64,000 bases of DNA, from assembly GCA_037893225.1 (NCBI GenBank), contig JAZGUH010000228.1:124001-188000 (forward strand), read 5' to 3'. Below are positions 55,297 through 64,000 of the stretch, piece by piece. This stretch comes from Hippasteria phrygiana (Eukaryota > Echinodermata > Asteroidea > Valvatida > Goniasteridae). The number at the start of each line of letters is the position of its first letter. The first letter of the stretch is position 1. The notes below the pieces were generated by a model. That model was not told where the DNA came from. It searched no databases and was given only the letters and a program-made list of their open reading frames with translations. The translations under genes were made by a program, and so were the position numbers.

Positions 55297-55640
55297 CAGC
55301 ACGATATGGGGCATAAGGGTACCCCCCCCCCCCCCCCCTTTTTGTCCCTGTACCCTAAACACACTTCAGACTATTGTTACCTAACACATCCCCCCAGATT
55401 TCTGAAAAGAATTCCTGAGATTCCGGGAACACAATGACCAACACAAAAGAGAGAGAGAGAGAGAGAGGGGGAGGGCGGGGGGGGGGGAGGAGGGGGGGGG
55501 AGAGGAGGGGGGAGAGGAGGGGGGGGGAGAGGAGGGGGGAGAGGAGGGGGGGGGGGAGAGGAGGGGGAGAGGAGGGGGGAGGGGAGGGGAGGGGAGGGGA
55601 GGGGAGGGGGTGATGTGATCCCTTTGCCCCATATTGTGCT
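55297..55640. mobile_element. Poly-G MITE family H, copy 4, expanded purine tract
   Basis: The ends GATATGGGGCA and TGCCCCATATTG. The usual poly-G is replaced by (GA)n plus about 140 bases of G-runs broken by AGA or A (55456-55612), and a C17 tract at 55322. Confidence 0.8.
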
Positions 55641-55960
55641 TCATATGGTATTTCTGTGTAAACCTAATGTTTTCCCAAGCCCCTTTATTTTCTTAAAGGT
55701 ATAGCGCTAGCATTGGCATAGCCTAGAGCTGACAACACAGTCGAGGCAATGCTCAAACTGAGTGCGATTGAACATAAACATGAAAACGTGTGAAAGTTTG
55801 GGGTCAGTCCGTCAACCAAATGGCAAATTACATGTACTAGAAAATAGTGAAAAAGCTTTGTTTTAACCGAGGAAAATATGCATGTTCAAACGTGCACATT
55901 CAGATTGTTGAACAATTGAAATAAAACTAGCCAAGGTGTTTTCGGAGGTTTTCAGACAGT

Positions 55961-55986
55961 GTTCTAGCATACCTCCATGGTTCTAG
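55961..55986. mobile_element. Tiny insert CATACCTCCATG with 7-bp duplication
   Basis: A 12-bp core (55968-55979), a shortened form of the CATGGAGG palindrome, is flanked by GTTCTAG on both sides (55961-55967, 55980-55986). Confidence 0.6.
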
Positions 55987-56551
55987 CCAGGGTGAAATTA
56001 ATTTTGCTCATCAAGGACGGACAATGCGAGCGCGGCGTGAAGCCCTTACAACGTGGTGTCCAGTTCCGCGCTGTGTGTGGTGCAATCTGAGGACATTCCT
56101 GGCCTGGCCACTTTCCCTTGACTGTTTTGAGAAAAGGTTTTTAAGGTTATATAGGCACAATTTTGTTTATAATATACTCTTGCTGTGAAATTGATAGCGT
56201 AGTGGTAGCGTAGGGGCAGGATTCAAGCACAGTGCTATTCCCGAAAGCGTATAGTGGGTGCTAGCGCTATTTAATGCAGTTTATTTAATGGCAGTTTACC
56301 TGCGTAGAAATTCTTGGCATCATGCCAACAGTTTAATAAGTCCATCTTTCCCGCCGGATAGAAATATTCCTCCAAAAATATAAAGAAAAGGAAATATTTG
56401 TTTTGCTCAAAATAGTCATGACGTGACGTCGACTTAGCAAACAAAAGAAGCAATACATGTACATTGTCGCCCTCTGTGGGCTATGTACGTGTGTGCACGA
56501 AATGCAAGGTCAGCAATTTCACGGATTGCGTGTTGGCCTATACTATGGTGG

Positions 56552-56695
56552 CCCTGAAGGGACATCATACATCGCAAATTTCTTTGCAGATATTTGCGAT
56601 GTCGCACATTTTATCGCAAATTTCTTTACAGATCTCTTTGCTGATATATTTGCGATGTCGTACATTTATCGCAAATGTTGTTGCATAGTTTGCAT
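56552..56695. repeat. Motif array of ATCGCAAAT / ATTTGCGAT units (family D)
   Basis: Six units in alternating orientation, with GATGTCGCACATTT between. The start GGCCCTGAAGGGACATC is palindromic. Confidence 0.55.
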
Positions 56696-56949
56696 ATTTG
56701 TACCGGGATATTTTTTGACGAACCTGGCTAAAGCTAGCCGCAGGTTCGGTTGCGGATTCAGCCGCAGATACAAAATCTCAAACGCATCAATTATTAGGTG
56801 GTCAACAAAGTGGTTTTTTTTCTACAATTTTTGTTTGGGTTCCATCAACGAAATTTTAAAGGTTTTAGCAAAATTACGTTTTTCATGCATAGTCTACATA
56901 ACGAATTACATTCTACATGCTCAAAATTGGCGCGTGGTGAATTGACGGG

Positions 56950-57250
56950 CTGTCGCGCGCTAGATGTGCGCGACAAGGTCTTGTTTGCGTAGAGTAACAT
57001 ACAGCAAACTTCGCATGCGTAAAGGCAATTTCAGTGCGAAAATCACATCGATACAATCACACGACCAATCTCGGTGATCGTCGCACGGATGTCGCATCGA
57101 TGCGAAATTTTGCAGCTCTCGATCCCTGTCACGAACTGCACGGGACCAATGCGATTTGGTGACAGAGATACTTTCACACGGTACGGACTCCGTGCGTTTG
57201 TGACATCGGTGCGATTTCATCACAAGGGATCCGTCGTGTGAAACGGGCTA
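56950..57250. repeat. Half of a motif-array element, end CCCGTTTCACACGACGG
   Basis: ATGCGA/TCGCAC/GTGACA units run up to the edge TCCGTCGTGTGAAACGGGCTAAG. The opposite end is not found. Confidence 0.4.
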
Positions 57251-57425
57251 AGGAATATAAGGACTACATAAAATGGCATGTTCTCTGAGATGTTTTTGTT
57301 TCATCGGCCAGTCGAGTAAAGGTCAGGCACAATGGCGTCTTCCCTTTACCGACGTAGCAGGAAATCTTTTGTTTATGTTTTTTTGTTTAATTAATGCTCG
57401 TCTCCGCGTATTTTGTTTCCACTAG

Positions 57426-57488
57426 GTGGTCCGTTGAAAGCAATAAAAATGAAGCTGGTGCTTGCTGTTCTCTTGCTGGCCTTCACTG
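57426..57488 (+). CDS. First coding exon of a secreted protein (start at 57449)
   Basis: A good acceptor (TTTTGTTTCCACTAG) ends at 57425 and a canonical donor GTAAGT starts at 57489. Between them are 23 untranslated bases and an ATG in a good context (AATAAAAATGA). The 13 codons read MKLVLAVLLLAFT, a textbook signal peptide core, ending in phase 1. This implies an upstream non-coding exon and downstream coding exons, probably right of this window because 58.3-63.7 kb is a LINE. The mature protein cannot be identified. Confidence 0.6.
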
Positions 57489-58227
57489 GTAAGTCTTAAA
57501 TTTGGGCCAGTTTTGGAATTGAAATTACCCAAGATTTACGAATCTTTTTTCCATTGTCTCCTATACTGTAAAAAGTTAATGCGTCTCATGCAATTCTGCA
57601 CTGGCCAGGTGTTTGTCCCTGAAACATGAGTATTTGAGGCACAACAAATGCATGGGGTATCTAAAATTACTAAGATATGGACTACATACTGTACCTCAGG
57701 CTCATGTACAATGATGCAAGAGCAAGATCGGGCTTCAGTGCCTCACGTGCATTAGGTATATCTGACCCTCACTTGAGGTGTGTACCTCACCTCACCTAAC
57801 TTGCCCAACATAACCTCGTGCACTTCTGCATGACCCCGCGAATGGATCTTGAATATTAGTTCGTGCACACATTACTTTCTGGTTACCAATCGCCCGTGCA
57901 CCCCACGGGCACCAATACTGGCATGTGGTCCATCCCAAATGCAAAGAGGGTCCAAACTTTTTGGAAAATTGATTTATTGACAGGTTTGACATTCCTTGTA
58001 TAATGTGAACAGATAACGATCCGTTACTACGCAGGGACGATTTAAAAAATCTTCGCGCCTAAGATGGGGAGTTAGCGCTCTAGTAATTTAAAGGGACACA
58101 TTGCTTTGGATTTTGCGATTTGGGCTATAAAAATGAAATGGATATGGTTGGGAAGCGTTTTTTAAAGTAGAATATAAAGATTCACATAACTATCCCTTCA
58201 AATTGCGTGGTTTTTGTTTAATTTCGT
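57489..58227. other. Intron after the secreted-protein exon
   Basis: No second exon with splice sites and matching phase 1 was recognised here. Confidence 0.35.
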
Positions 58228-58290
58228 GACAAATAACGGTCCGCCATTTTGTAGAACCAAATTTGTTAATCCACAAAATGGCGGACCGTG
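58228..58290. repeat. Hairpin with 17-bp perfect stem
   Basis: ACGGTCCGCCATTTTGT and its exact inverse enclose a ~28-bp loop. Confidence 0.75.
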
Positions 58291-58953
58291 TTCACCAGTC
58301 GCACTTATTGTACTTAACTTAACTTAACTTAACTTTATTTCCATATCCATATGAATTTAAACTACACAAAAAGTCTTTGAATAATTCTACTTAGGTACAG
58401 ATACGGAGGGGGTCTGTAAGAAGCAAAGCTTGTCTGTACAGGCCCCCAAAATACATTAATACATAAGTAACTAAGAGGCAAACATGTATATATAAACAAA
58501 AATAGATCCGGTTATTAAGACAATCAATTATTATAGGTTAAAGTTAATAAAAAAAACCATGAATTAATCAGAATATAAACACAACAAAACCGCGATGGTC
58601 AGATAATGATTCATAGGGATTAATTGCTTAAAATATAAACCTACATATACACGATAAATGAGTTAATGTAGGCAAAATAAATAAATAATATCAATTATTA
58701 ATGTAAGGCATTATTTAGACAAGCATGAACTACATACATGGATCAATTAAAATAAATGGATTAGGTGATAGGAGCTGTAGATGTGAATTAATAATGCAAA
58801 GCAATAAAATAGAAATGTAATATGATTAGTTTTAAACAGTTTGACACATGGACTTATCAAGATAGGAATAGATGAATACAAAAATAACCTAAGTGGGGAA
58901 AATAATATAGGCAATAGAATATAATCATATTAATTAGTGTCATGGTAAGTATT

Positions 58954-59302
58954 TTATGCAGTTTCGTATTTACAAAGAAGTGTCTCTTTAAATGTATATT
59001 TGAAAGAGTTTATGGTCTTCTTGGTTTTTAATGTCGAGTCCAACGAATTCCATAATTTAAGGCTACTAAAGTGAAAAGGTTTTTGACTTAGGCTAGTACG
59101 TACATGGGGAAGATGATAATACGAGGTTTGACGAGTTTCATGTTTGTGGATCTGATTGTTTATTGAGAATATTGATAAGAGACAGCTAGGAAGATTCTTT
59201 GTTGTTACTTGATACATAAATGTTCCCAGTTGGAAACAAAATACATCTTGAATTTTAAGGGTTTTATGTTGTAGGAATAGGGGGTCACAATGGGCTACAT
59301 AG
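58954..59302 (-). pseudogene. LINE C-terminal tail
   Basis: It encodes YYVAHCDPLFLQHKTLKIQD, then PFHFSSLKLWNSLDSTL and a stop at 58954. It continues the frame interrupted at 61203 (ALRIINCTD) by the foldback. Confidence 0.75.
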
Positions 59303-59304
59303 TA

Positions 59305-61202
59305 TGGAGCGTCAAAAGTGGACAACCGTATTTTCCCATTTTCTGCTAGTAGAATTTTAGGTTTTTAGAAATGGCAACACCGGTTAAAAAAACAAATCTA
59401 TTTTCTGCAAGCAGAAATTTTGATTTTACTTTGACGACTATCTCGGCGCCTCAAAAGTGGACAACTAAAAATCTCAAATTCTTACTGACAAAAATCATGA
59501 TGCTCCAAAAGTGGACAACCCCGTTTTCCCCTTTCCTGCTAGCAGAGATTTAGATTTTAGAAGTAGCAACACCCTTTTTTAAAAATGTCAATTTTCTGCT
59601 AGCAGAAATTTGGGTTTTACTTTGCGACTTTTCTTGACGCCTCAAAAGTGGACAACTAAAAATCCGTAATTTCTGTCAGTAAATAGCCGCTGACCAGCCT
59701 TCGCAGATAGGAATCGTCCACACTTTGCACAGGGGTTGTTAGGTGAACTGAGAACGTGACGACGTGAACAGCCCACAGACTGTTCTATTTCGAACGGAGG
59801 GGTGCTGTGTTACATATGGGAAAAATGCAACAGATTTTAAGTCTAGACAGTTTGAATTTGAGTTCGTCCACTTTTGGTTCACAACCAAATTTCTGCTAGC
59901 AAAGAAATAAGAGATTTTGGTTTCTACAATAAGTTCAACCCGAATATTTACCAACATAATTTTGTTGACAGCATTTGGCAAGAATTGACAGTATTTGTCA
60001 GGATCGGACAGTATTAATTGGCAGGATCGGTAAATGGACAGTACATAAATTGGCGAAAATGGACAGCATTTAGCAGGAACGGACAATATTTGGCAGGAAC
60101 GGACCCCGGGGAACGGACCCCGGGGAACGGACCCCGGGGAACGGACCCCGGGGAACGGACCCCGGGGAACGGACCCCGGGGAACGGACCCCGGGGAACGG
60201 ACCCCGGGGAACGGACCCCGGGGAACGGACCCCGGGGAACGGACCCCGGGGAACGGACCCCGGGGAACGGACCCCGGGGAACGGACAACATTTGGCAGGA
60301 ACGGACAATATTTGGCAGGTTCAGACAGAAAAACGTAAATGTGCAGAGAATAAATCGTAGTAAACAACGTTAGTTTTACGCTACTATAAGTCGTACGTAT
60401 AGTGCCGCAGTTTTCCTTCCTATACGCCGGCGTGTTCTGACAACAGATGAACTGTCAGTATCACGAAAAACACACAAAGATTTTGGACAAATATAAGTTG
60501 AACTATCACTAAAAGCTATTTCAACAAATCTACAAATCCTTAGTAATCATAGGTAAAAAGGAAAGCGTTCAAAGAAAATGACAATTAAGATGAAAAATGC
60601 ATGACGTCTTGACAGCCTGACCTCAACAGGAAGCACGTATGTAATAGGATGCACGCTTAACGCGGACACTTTTTGGCAAGCCTCCGTAAATAATGTAACA
60701 CAGCACCCCTCCGTTCGAAATAGAACAGTCTGTAGGCTGTTTACGTGCACGTCGTCACGTTCTCAGTTCACCTAATAACCCCTGTGCAAAGTCTGGACGA
60801 TTCCTATCTGCGAAGGCTGGTCAGTGGCTATTTACTGACAGAAATTACGGATTTTTAGTTGTCCACTTTTGAGGCGTCAAGAAAAGTCGCAAAGTAAAAC
60901 CCAAATTTCTGCTAGCAGAAAATTGACATTTTTAAAAACGGGTGTTGCTACTTCTAAAATCTAAATCTCTGCTAGCAGGAAATGGGAATACGGAGTTGTC
61001 CACTTTTGGAGCATCATGATTTTTGTCAGTAAGAATTTGAGATTTTTAGTTGTCCACTTTTGAGGCGCCGAGATAGTCGTCAAAGTAAAATCCAAATTTT
61101 TGCTAGCAGAAAATTTAGTTTTTTAAAAACTGCCATTTCTAAAAACCTAAAATTCTACTAGCAAAAAATTGGAAAATACGGTTGTCCACTTTTGACGCTC
61201 CA
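59305..61202. mobile_element. 1.9-kb foldback element inserted in the LINE, TA duplication
   Basis: The ends TGGAGCGTCAAAAGTGGACA and its inverse are flanked by TA (59303-59304, 61203-61204). Each ~640-bp arm consists of two direct ~196-bp repeats (CAAAAGTGGACAACT boxes at 59312, 59452, 59508, 59647). The loop holds ~20-bp ACAATATTTGGCAGGAACGG units and the 14-bp minisatellite. There is no transposase. Confidence 0.85.
60101..60282. repeat. 14-bp minisatellite, 13 identical units
   Basis: GGACCCCGGGGAAC repeated exactly 13 times. Each unit holds the self-complementary CCCCGGGG. All long open frames here in several phases are by-products. Confidence 0.95.
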
Positions 61203-61404
61203 TATACATAGTCAGTGCAATTGATTATACGAAGAGCTTTCTTTTGAAGTATATAGTATTAGTAATATAGTCTATTCAATAAGTATTGGGAAGCGTTACC
61301 CCATGCTAGAGTACCATGATTAATATATGATAGAATTAGTGAGTTATATAAGGTAAATAGAATGCGATGTGAGAGATATGTTTTGAGTCTATTGATTTTT
61401 TTTT

Positions 61405-63110
61405 CGAGAGACTAGTTTACACAAGTAATAAATGTTTTTCAAAGTGAACAAAGAAACTGGCAGGAGCGGGATTTGAACCTGCGACCTCCGGGTTACCGTA
61501 CTGGCGCTCTACCAACTGAGCTATGTTTCTTTGTTCATTTTGAAAATTTATTCAAATTTACCTAGTCAGTTTCCCTTGTGGATTGTTTGACAAGTAATAA
61601 ATGTGATTTTTCCAAGTAAGTTTGTTGTCAATATGAAGTCCAAGAAACTTGGTGCTTTTCGTTTCATTAACTTTTATATTATTTATAAGAACATCTTTAG
61701 GCAAATTAGTAAGAGAGTTACTAAATAACATACAATTATTCTTTAACTATAATTTGTTTAATTTTATCCAATTGGATATTAAAACAAGCTCTGAATTCAC
61801 AATGTTGATAAGAGTATTGATGTTCTTATGACTATAAAACAGATTAGAATCGTCAGCAAAAAGAATGCAAGATTGAGGATGAGGATTTGGTGAAATCATT
61901 AATGTTATAGATTAGGAAAAGTAGTGGTCCAATGATTGATCCTTGTGGGACTTCACATGTTAACGACCGGACTGATGAATAACTTCCACTGATAGATACA
62001 AACTGTTTTCTGCTTTGTATATAGCTTTTGAACCATTCAAAGGGTGTTCCACGAACGCCGTAATGATTTAATTTATATAGGAGTAATGCATGGTCTAAAG
62101 TATCAAAAGCTTTGGACAGGTCCAAAAATATTCCAAGAGTATGTTTATTTTTTTTCAATTCCTGTAATATCTTTATTAATTAAGTGAAGAACAGCATGAG
62201 TTGTGGAATGTTTAGCTCGAAATCTAAATTGAAAATTTGATAAAACATTATATTTTTGTAAAAAGCTAAGTGTACGGGTATAAACAACTCGCTCTAGGAT
62301 CTTTGAAAAGCACGGAAGAAGTGATATTGGCCTGTAGTTGTTAACTAGATCAACTTCTGCACTTTTATGGACGGGAATTACCTTAGCTTTTTTCATTTTG
62401 GTTGGAACAATTCCTGTGGAAAGAGATTGATTAATAATATATGTTAGGGGGTCCAAAATATTTAATAAAACCTTTTTGATAACGAGAGTCGTGATGGATT
62501 CAAAGCCACTGCTGTTTTTGTTGGGAAGGTTTTTGACAATATCATTCAGTTCTTGTCTAGTAACAGGTGCAAGGAACATAGAATGGGGATTCGGATTAGG
62601 GAGGTAATCTGTGAACGCAGTGCATTCAGGAATCTGTTTGGATAAATTAGGGCCAATATTCGCGAAATAGTTGTTGAAATGATTAGCCATTACTGAAGGG
62701 TTATCAATACAATTATCATTATTTGAAACACCAGAAATTGTTTGATGTGGAGGAGTTTTATTTATGACTGAATTAATTATTTTCCATGTGTTTTTAATAT
62801 TATTTTTCTCTTTCTCGAATCGAGAGAAGTAATAGTTTTTCTTGGCATTTCTTAGTACAGTAGTCAAAATATTTATATATTTAATATAATCGGTGTGATT
62901 ACAATCATTTCTTTTAGCCAGGTATTTTCGATACAACTTGTCTTTAAGCTTGATTGATTTAAGAAGCGATTCTGTAATCCATGGAGATTTTGGTTTGTTT
63001 TTACCTTTTGTGTCCGTCAGTGGTATGTTTGTGTTGTAGTGATTTTCAAAAATGTTCATAAAATTATTAAAGGCGTGATCAGCATCATTGGTATTGTACA
63101 CATTGTACAC
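61405..63110 (-). pseudogene. LINE reverse transcriptase (frameshifted)
   Basis: 62145-63110 encodes PKSPWITESLLKSIKLKDKL, KEKNNIKNTWKIINSVINK, LVNNYRPISLLPCFSKILER and KHSTTHAVLHLINK. A shift in an A-run near 62150 leads to GIFLDLSKAFDTLDHALLLY (first catalytic D) and CEVPQGSIIGPLLFL. FFADDSNLFYSHK (catalytic FADD box) follows near 61855, then LISNWIKLNKL and FLGLHIDNKLTWKNH, broken by the SINE at 61604. Stops and shifts make it inactive. Confidence 0.85.
61421..61604. mobile_element. SINE S1, copy 3: tRNA head inverted relative to body
   Basis: Flanked by a perfect 15-bp duplication ACAAGTAATAAATGT (61421-61435, 61590-61604). The left half is a minus-strand tRNA-like head (CATAGCTCAGTTGGTAGAGC when read inverted) plus the start of the body. 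The right half is the plus-strand body (GTTTCTTTGTTCATTTTGAA..CCTAGTCAGTTTCCC). Copies 1 and 2 have head and body in one orientation. Confidence 0.8.
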
Positions 63111-63250
63111 ATGGTATTGGCAATGACAGACAATTTATTTAGTGACTGAAGAAGTAAGTTTAAAGTATCAAAAAAATTTGAAAGACTTCTTATATTTAGG
63201 TGAATAATGTTGAAATTTGAAGTATGATTATTGCTACTTTGGAGATTCAA

Positions 63251-63646
63251 TTAGTCGTCTTGAGATGAATAAACGCAGTTGTTGAGTATCGGTTGAGTAT
63301 TGTTAGGGTCTAAATTATCACAATCAATTAGGCTGTTAAGATTAAGTAAATCAGTCAGTGGGTGGTTGAAGGTATCGCTCATGCTTGTACTAGGGATAGA
63401 GTGGGCATCTCTATTGTCATTTATCTTTTGAAATTCATTGTCTAGAGAACTAAAAGGAAGATTATTAGATAAACATGTCTGGCAAATAATGATTCCATTG
63501 CCTAAATTAGACAGTTCAGACAAAATTGAATGGGAAAGACTTGTGCATTTTACATGAAGCCAATTATTACACGCATTGCAAAACATACTACTTTGGTTGA
63601 CTTTAACAGGAAGACTACATGTTGCACAGGGAACTTTAACGGGCAT
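63251..63646 (-). CDS. LINE ORF1 with PHD/zinc-finger domain, 131 aa
   Basis: Residues 7-57 show C-x2-C (CATC), C-x2-C (CNAC), W-L-H-x-x-C and C-x2-C (CQTC), the C4-H-C3 pattern of a PHD finger. The rest is Ser/Asn-rich. PHD-type first ORFs occur in several CR1/L2-like LINEs and are thought to bind nucleic acid or chromatin. The frame is intact with an ATG at 63646, but the element is defective downstream. Confidence 0.7.
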   Translation of the reverse strand: MPVKVPCATCSLPVKVNQSSMFCNACNNWLHVKCTSLSHSILSELSNLGNGIIICQTCLSNNLPFSSLDNEFQKINDNRDAHSIPSTSMSDTFNHPLTDLLNLNSLIDCDNLDPNNTQPILNNCVYSSQDD

Positions 63647-63664
63647 AGTTTATAACGAAAAATC

Positions 63665-64000
63665 TTGCCGGTTTCACACTATGCTCTTACCCGGGTAATT
63701 GCTGGGTTAACGAAACATTTAACCCGGCAATTACCCGGGTAATGTGGAGCGTTCCTACTACAATTCTCCGGGTTAGAAATTCTCCGGGTTAACTGCCCCA
63801 AAACCCCACTGTCGTTTAGACAGTCGTGTTTTGTCTGCAGGCGCCGCATTTACCAGCGCGGTACGCAATAATATGCCTGCCTTTCGTGAAGTTCCGACAT
63901 GTCTTCTTTCCTTCATGGTCAGTAATTGGACAGTCGACACACACGCATCTTGGGGCCAAGGTTGCACGAACGTTCCCACATGTTATTATACCGCTCGCTA
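63665..64000. repeat. Start of a motif-array element (TTACCCGGGTAATT units)
   Basis: GCCGGTTTCACACTATGCTC is followed by four to five CCGGGTAA/TTAACCCGG units (63686-63800). The remaining 200 bases to the window end hold nothing recognised. Confidence 0.4.

Larger units (their letters stand above)
58314..63660 (-). mobile_element. CR1/L2-like LINE with nested insertions, (TTAAG)n tail
   Basis: On the minus strand: PHD-type ORF1 (63251-63646), a stub of the endonuclease start (IIHLNIRSL near 63180), a large internal deletion, reverse transcriptase (61853-63110), C-terminal tail (58954-59302), and a 3' UTR ending in about five TTAAG/AAGTT units (58314-58340). Two insertions interrupt it: a SINE at 61436-61589 and a foldback at 59305-61202. 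Confidence 0.85.

Noticed and set aside
59739..60367. Long open frames of 73-189 codons on both strands with PGSVPRG-type repeats
   Set aside because: They are translations of the 14-bp minisatellite, open in several frames at once because the unit lacks stop codons. They are not genes.
62977..62990. ATCCATGGAGATTTT as a further tiny insert
   Set aside because: It is part of the LINE coding sequence (SPWITE) and is not palindromic.

Overview
The window is AT-rich animal DNA. Its genes are split into small exons by GT..AG introns and buried in transposons. It has no operons, Shine-Dalgarno sites or CRISPR arrays. The frequent AGGCCT-centred palindromes, the mix of short inverted-repeat elements and CR1/L2-like LINEs, and a fibrocystin-L type gene suggest a marine invertebrate deuterostome, most likely an echinoderm. 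The species assignment is an inference.

The main host gene is on the minus strand from 24779 down to 2350. Eight exons of 54 to 142 bases (685 coding bases, 228 codons plus one base) can be joined with canonical splice sites and matching phases at every junction. They encode a signal peptide followed by two IPT/TIG-like segments that resemble the N-terminus of fibrocystin-L (PKHD1L1). The gene continues past the left edge of the window. A short THAP zinc-finger ORF with its own poly(A) signal lies on the opposite strand in intron 2. At 57426-57488 (+) a spliced exon carries the start codon and signal peptide of a second secreted protein. Its remaining exons are not visible.

Almost everything else is mobile DNA. 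Region 1-25 kb (the fibrocystin-L introns) holds hAT-like and Harbinger-like MITEs with clear target duplications, tRNA-derived SINEs, and several copies of a family ending in TATAGGTTTTCCCGG. Region 25-45 kb is dense in foldback elements of 0.2-2.5 kb, including two opposed copies of a TCACACTGTCACGA-ended family. Region 45-55 kb holds three LINE remnants, an LTR-like repeat and a multi-copy element with an internal poly-G tract. Region 58-63.7 kb is one long minus-strand LINE, with a PHD-type ORF1 and reverse transcriptase. It is interrupted by a SINE with an inverted 5' part and by a 1.9-kb foldback whose loop is a perfect 14-bp minisatellite.

Two patterns deserve most attention. First, six loci carry a tiny palindromic insert (12-32 bp, ending in CATG or a close variant), five of them flanked by perfect 7-bp direct repeats. 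These could be hypershort mobile elements or excision footprints of an unknown transposon. Second, at least ten unrelated foldback families share one architecture: a family-specific 8-20 bp motif is repeated degenerately along the arms, one orientation in the left half and the complement in the right.
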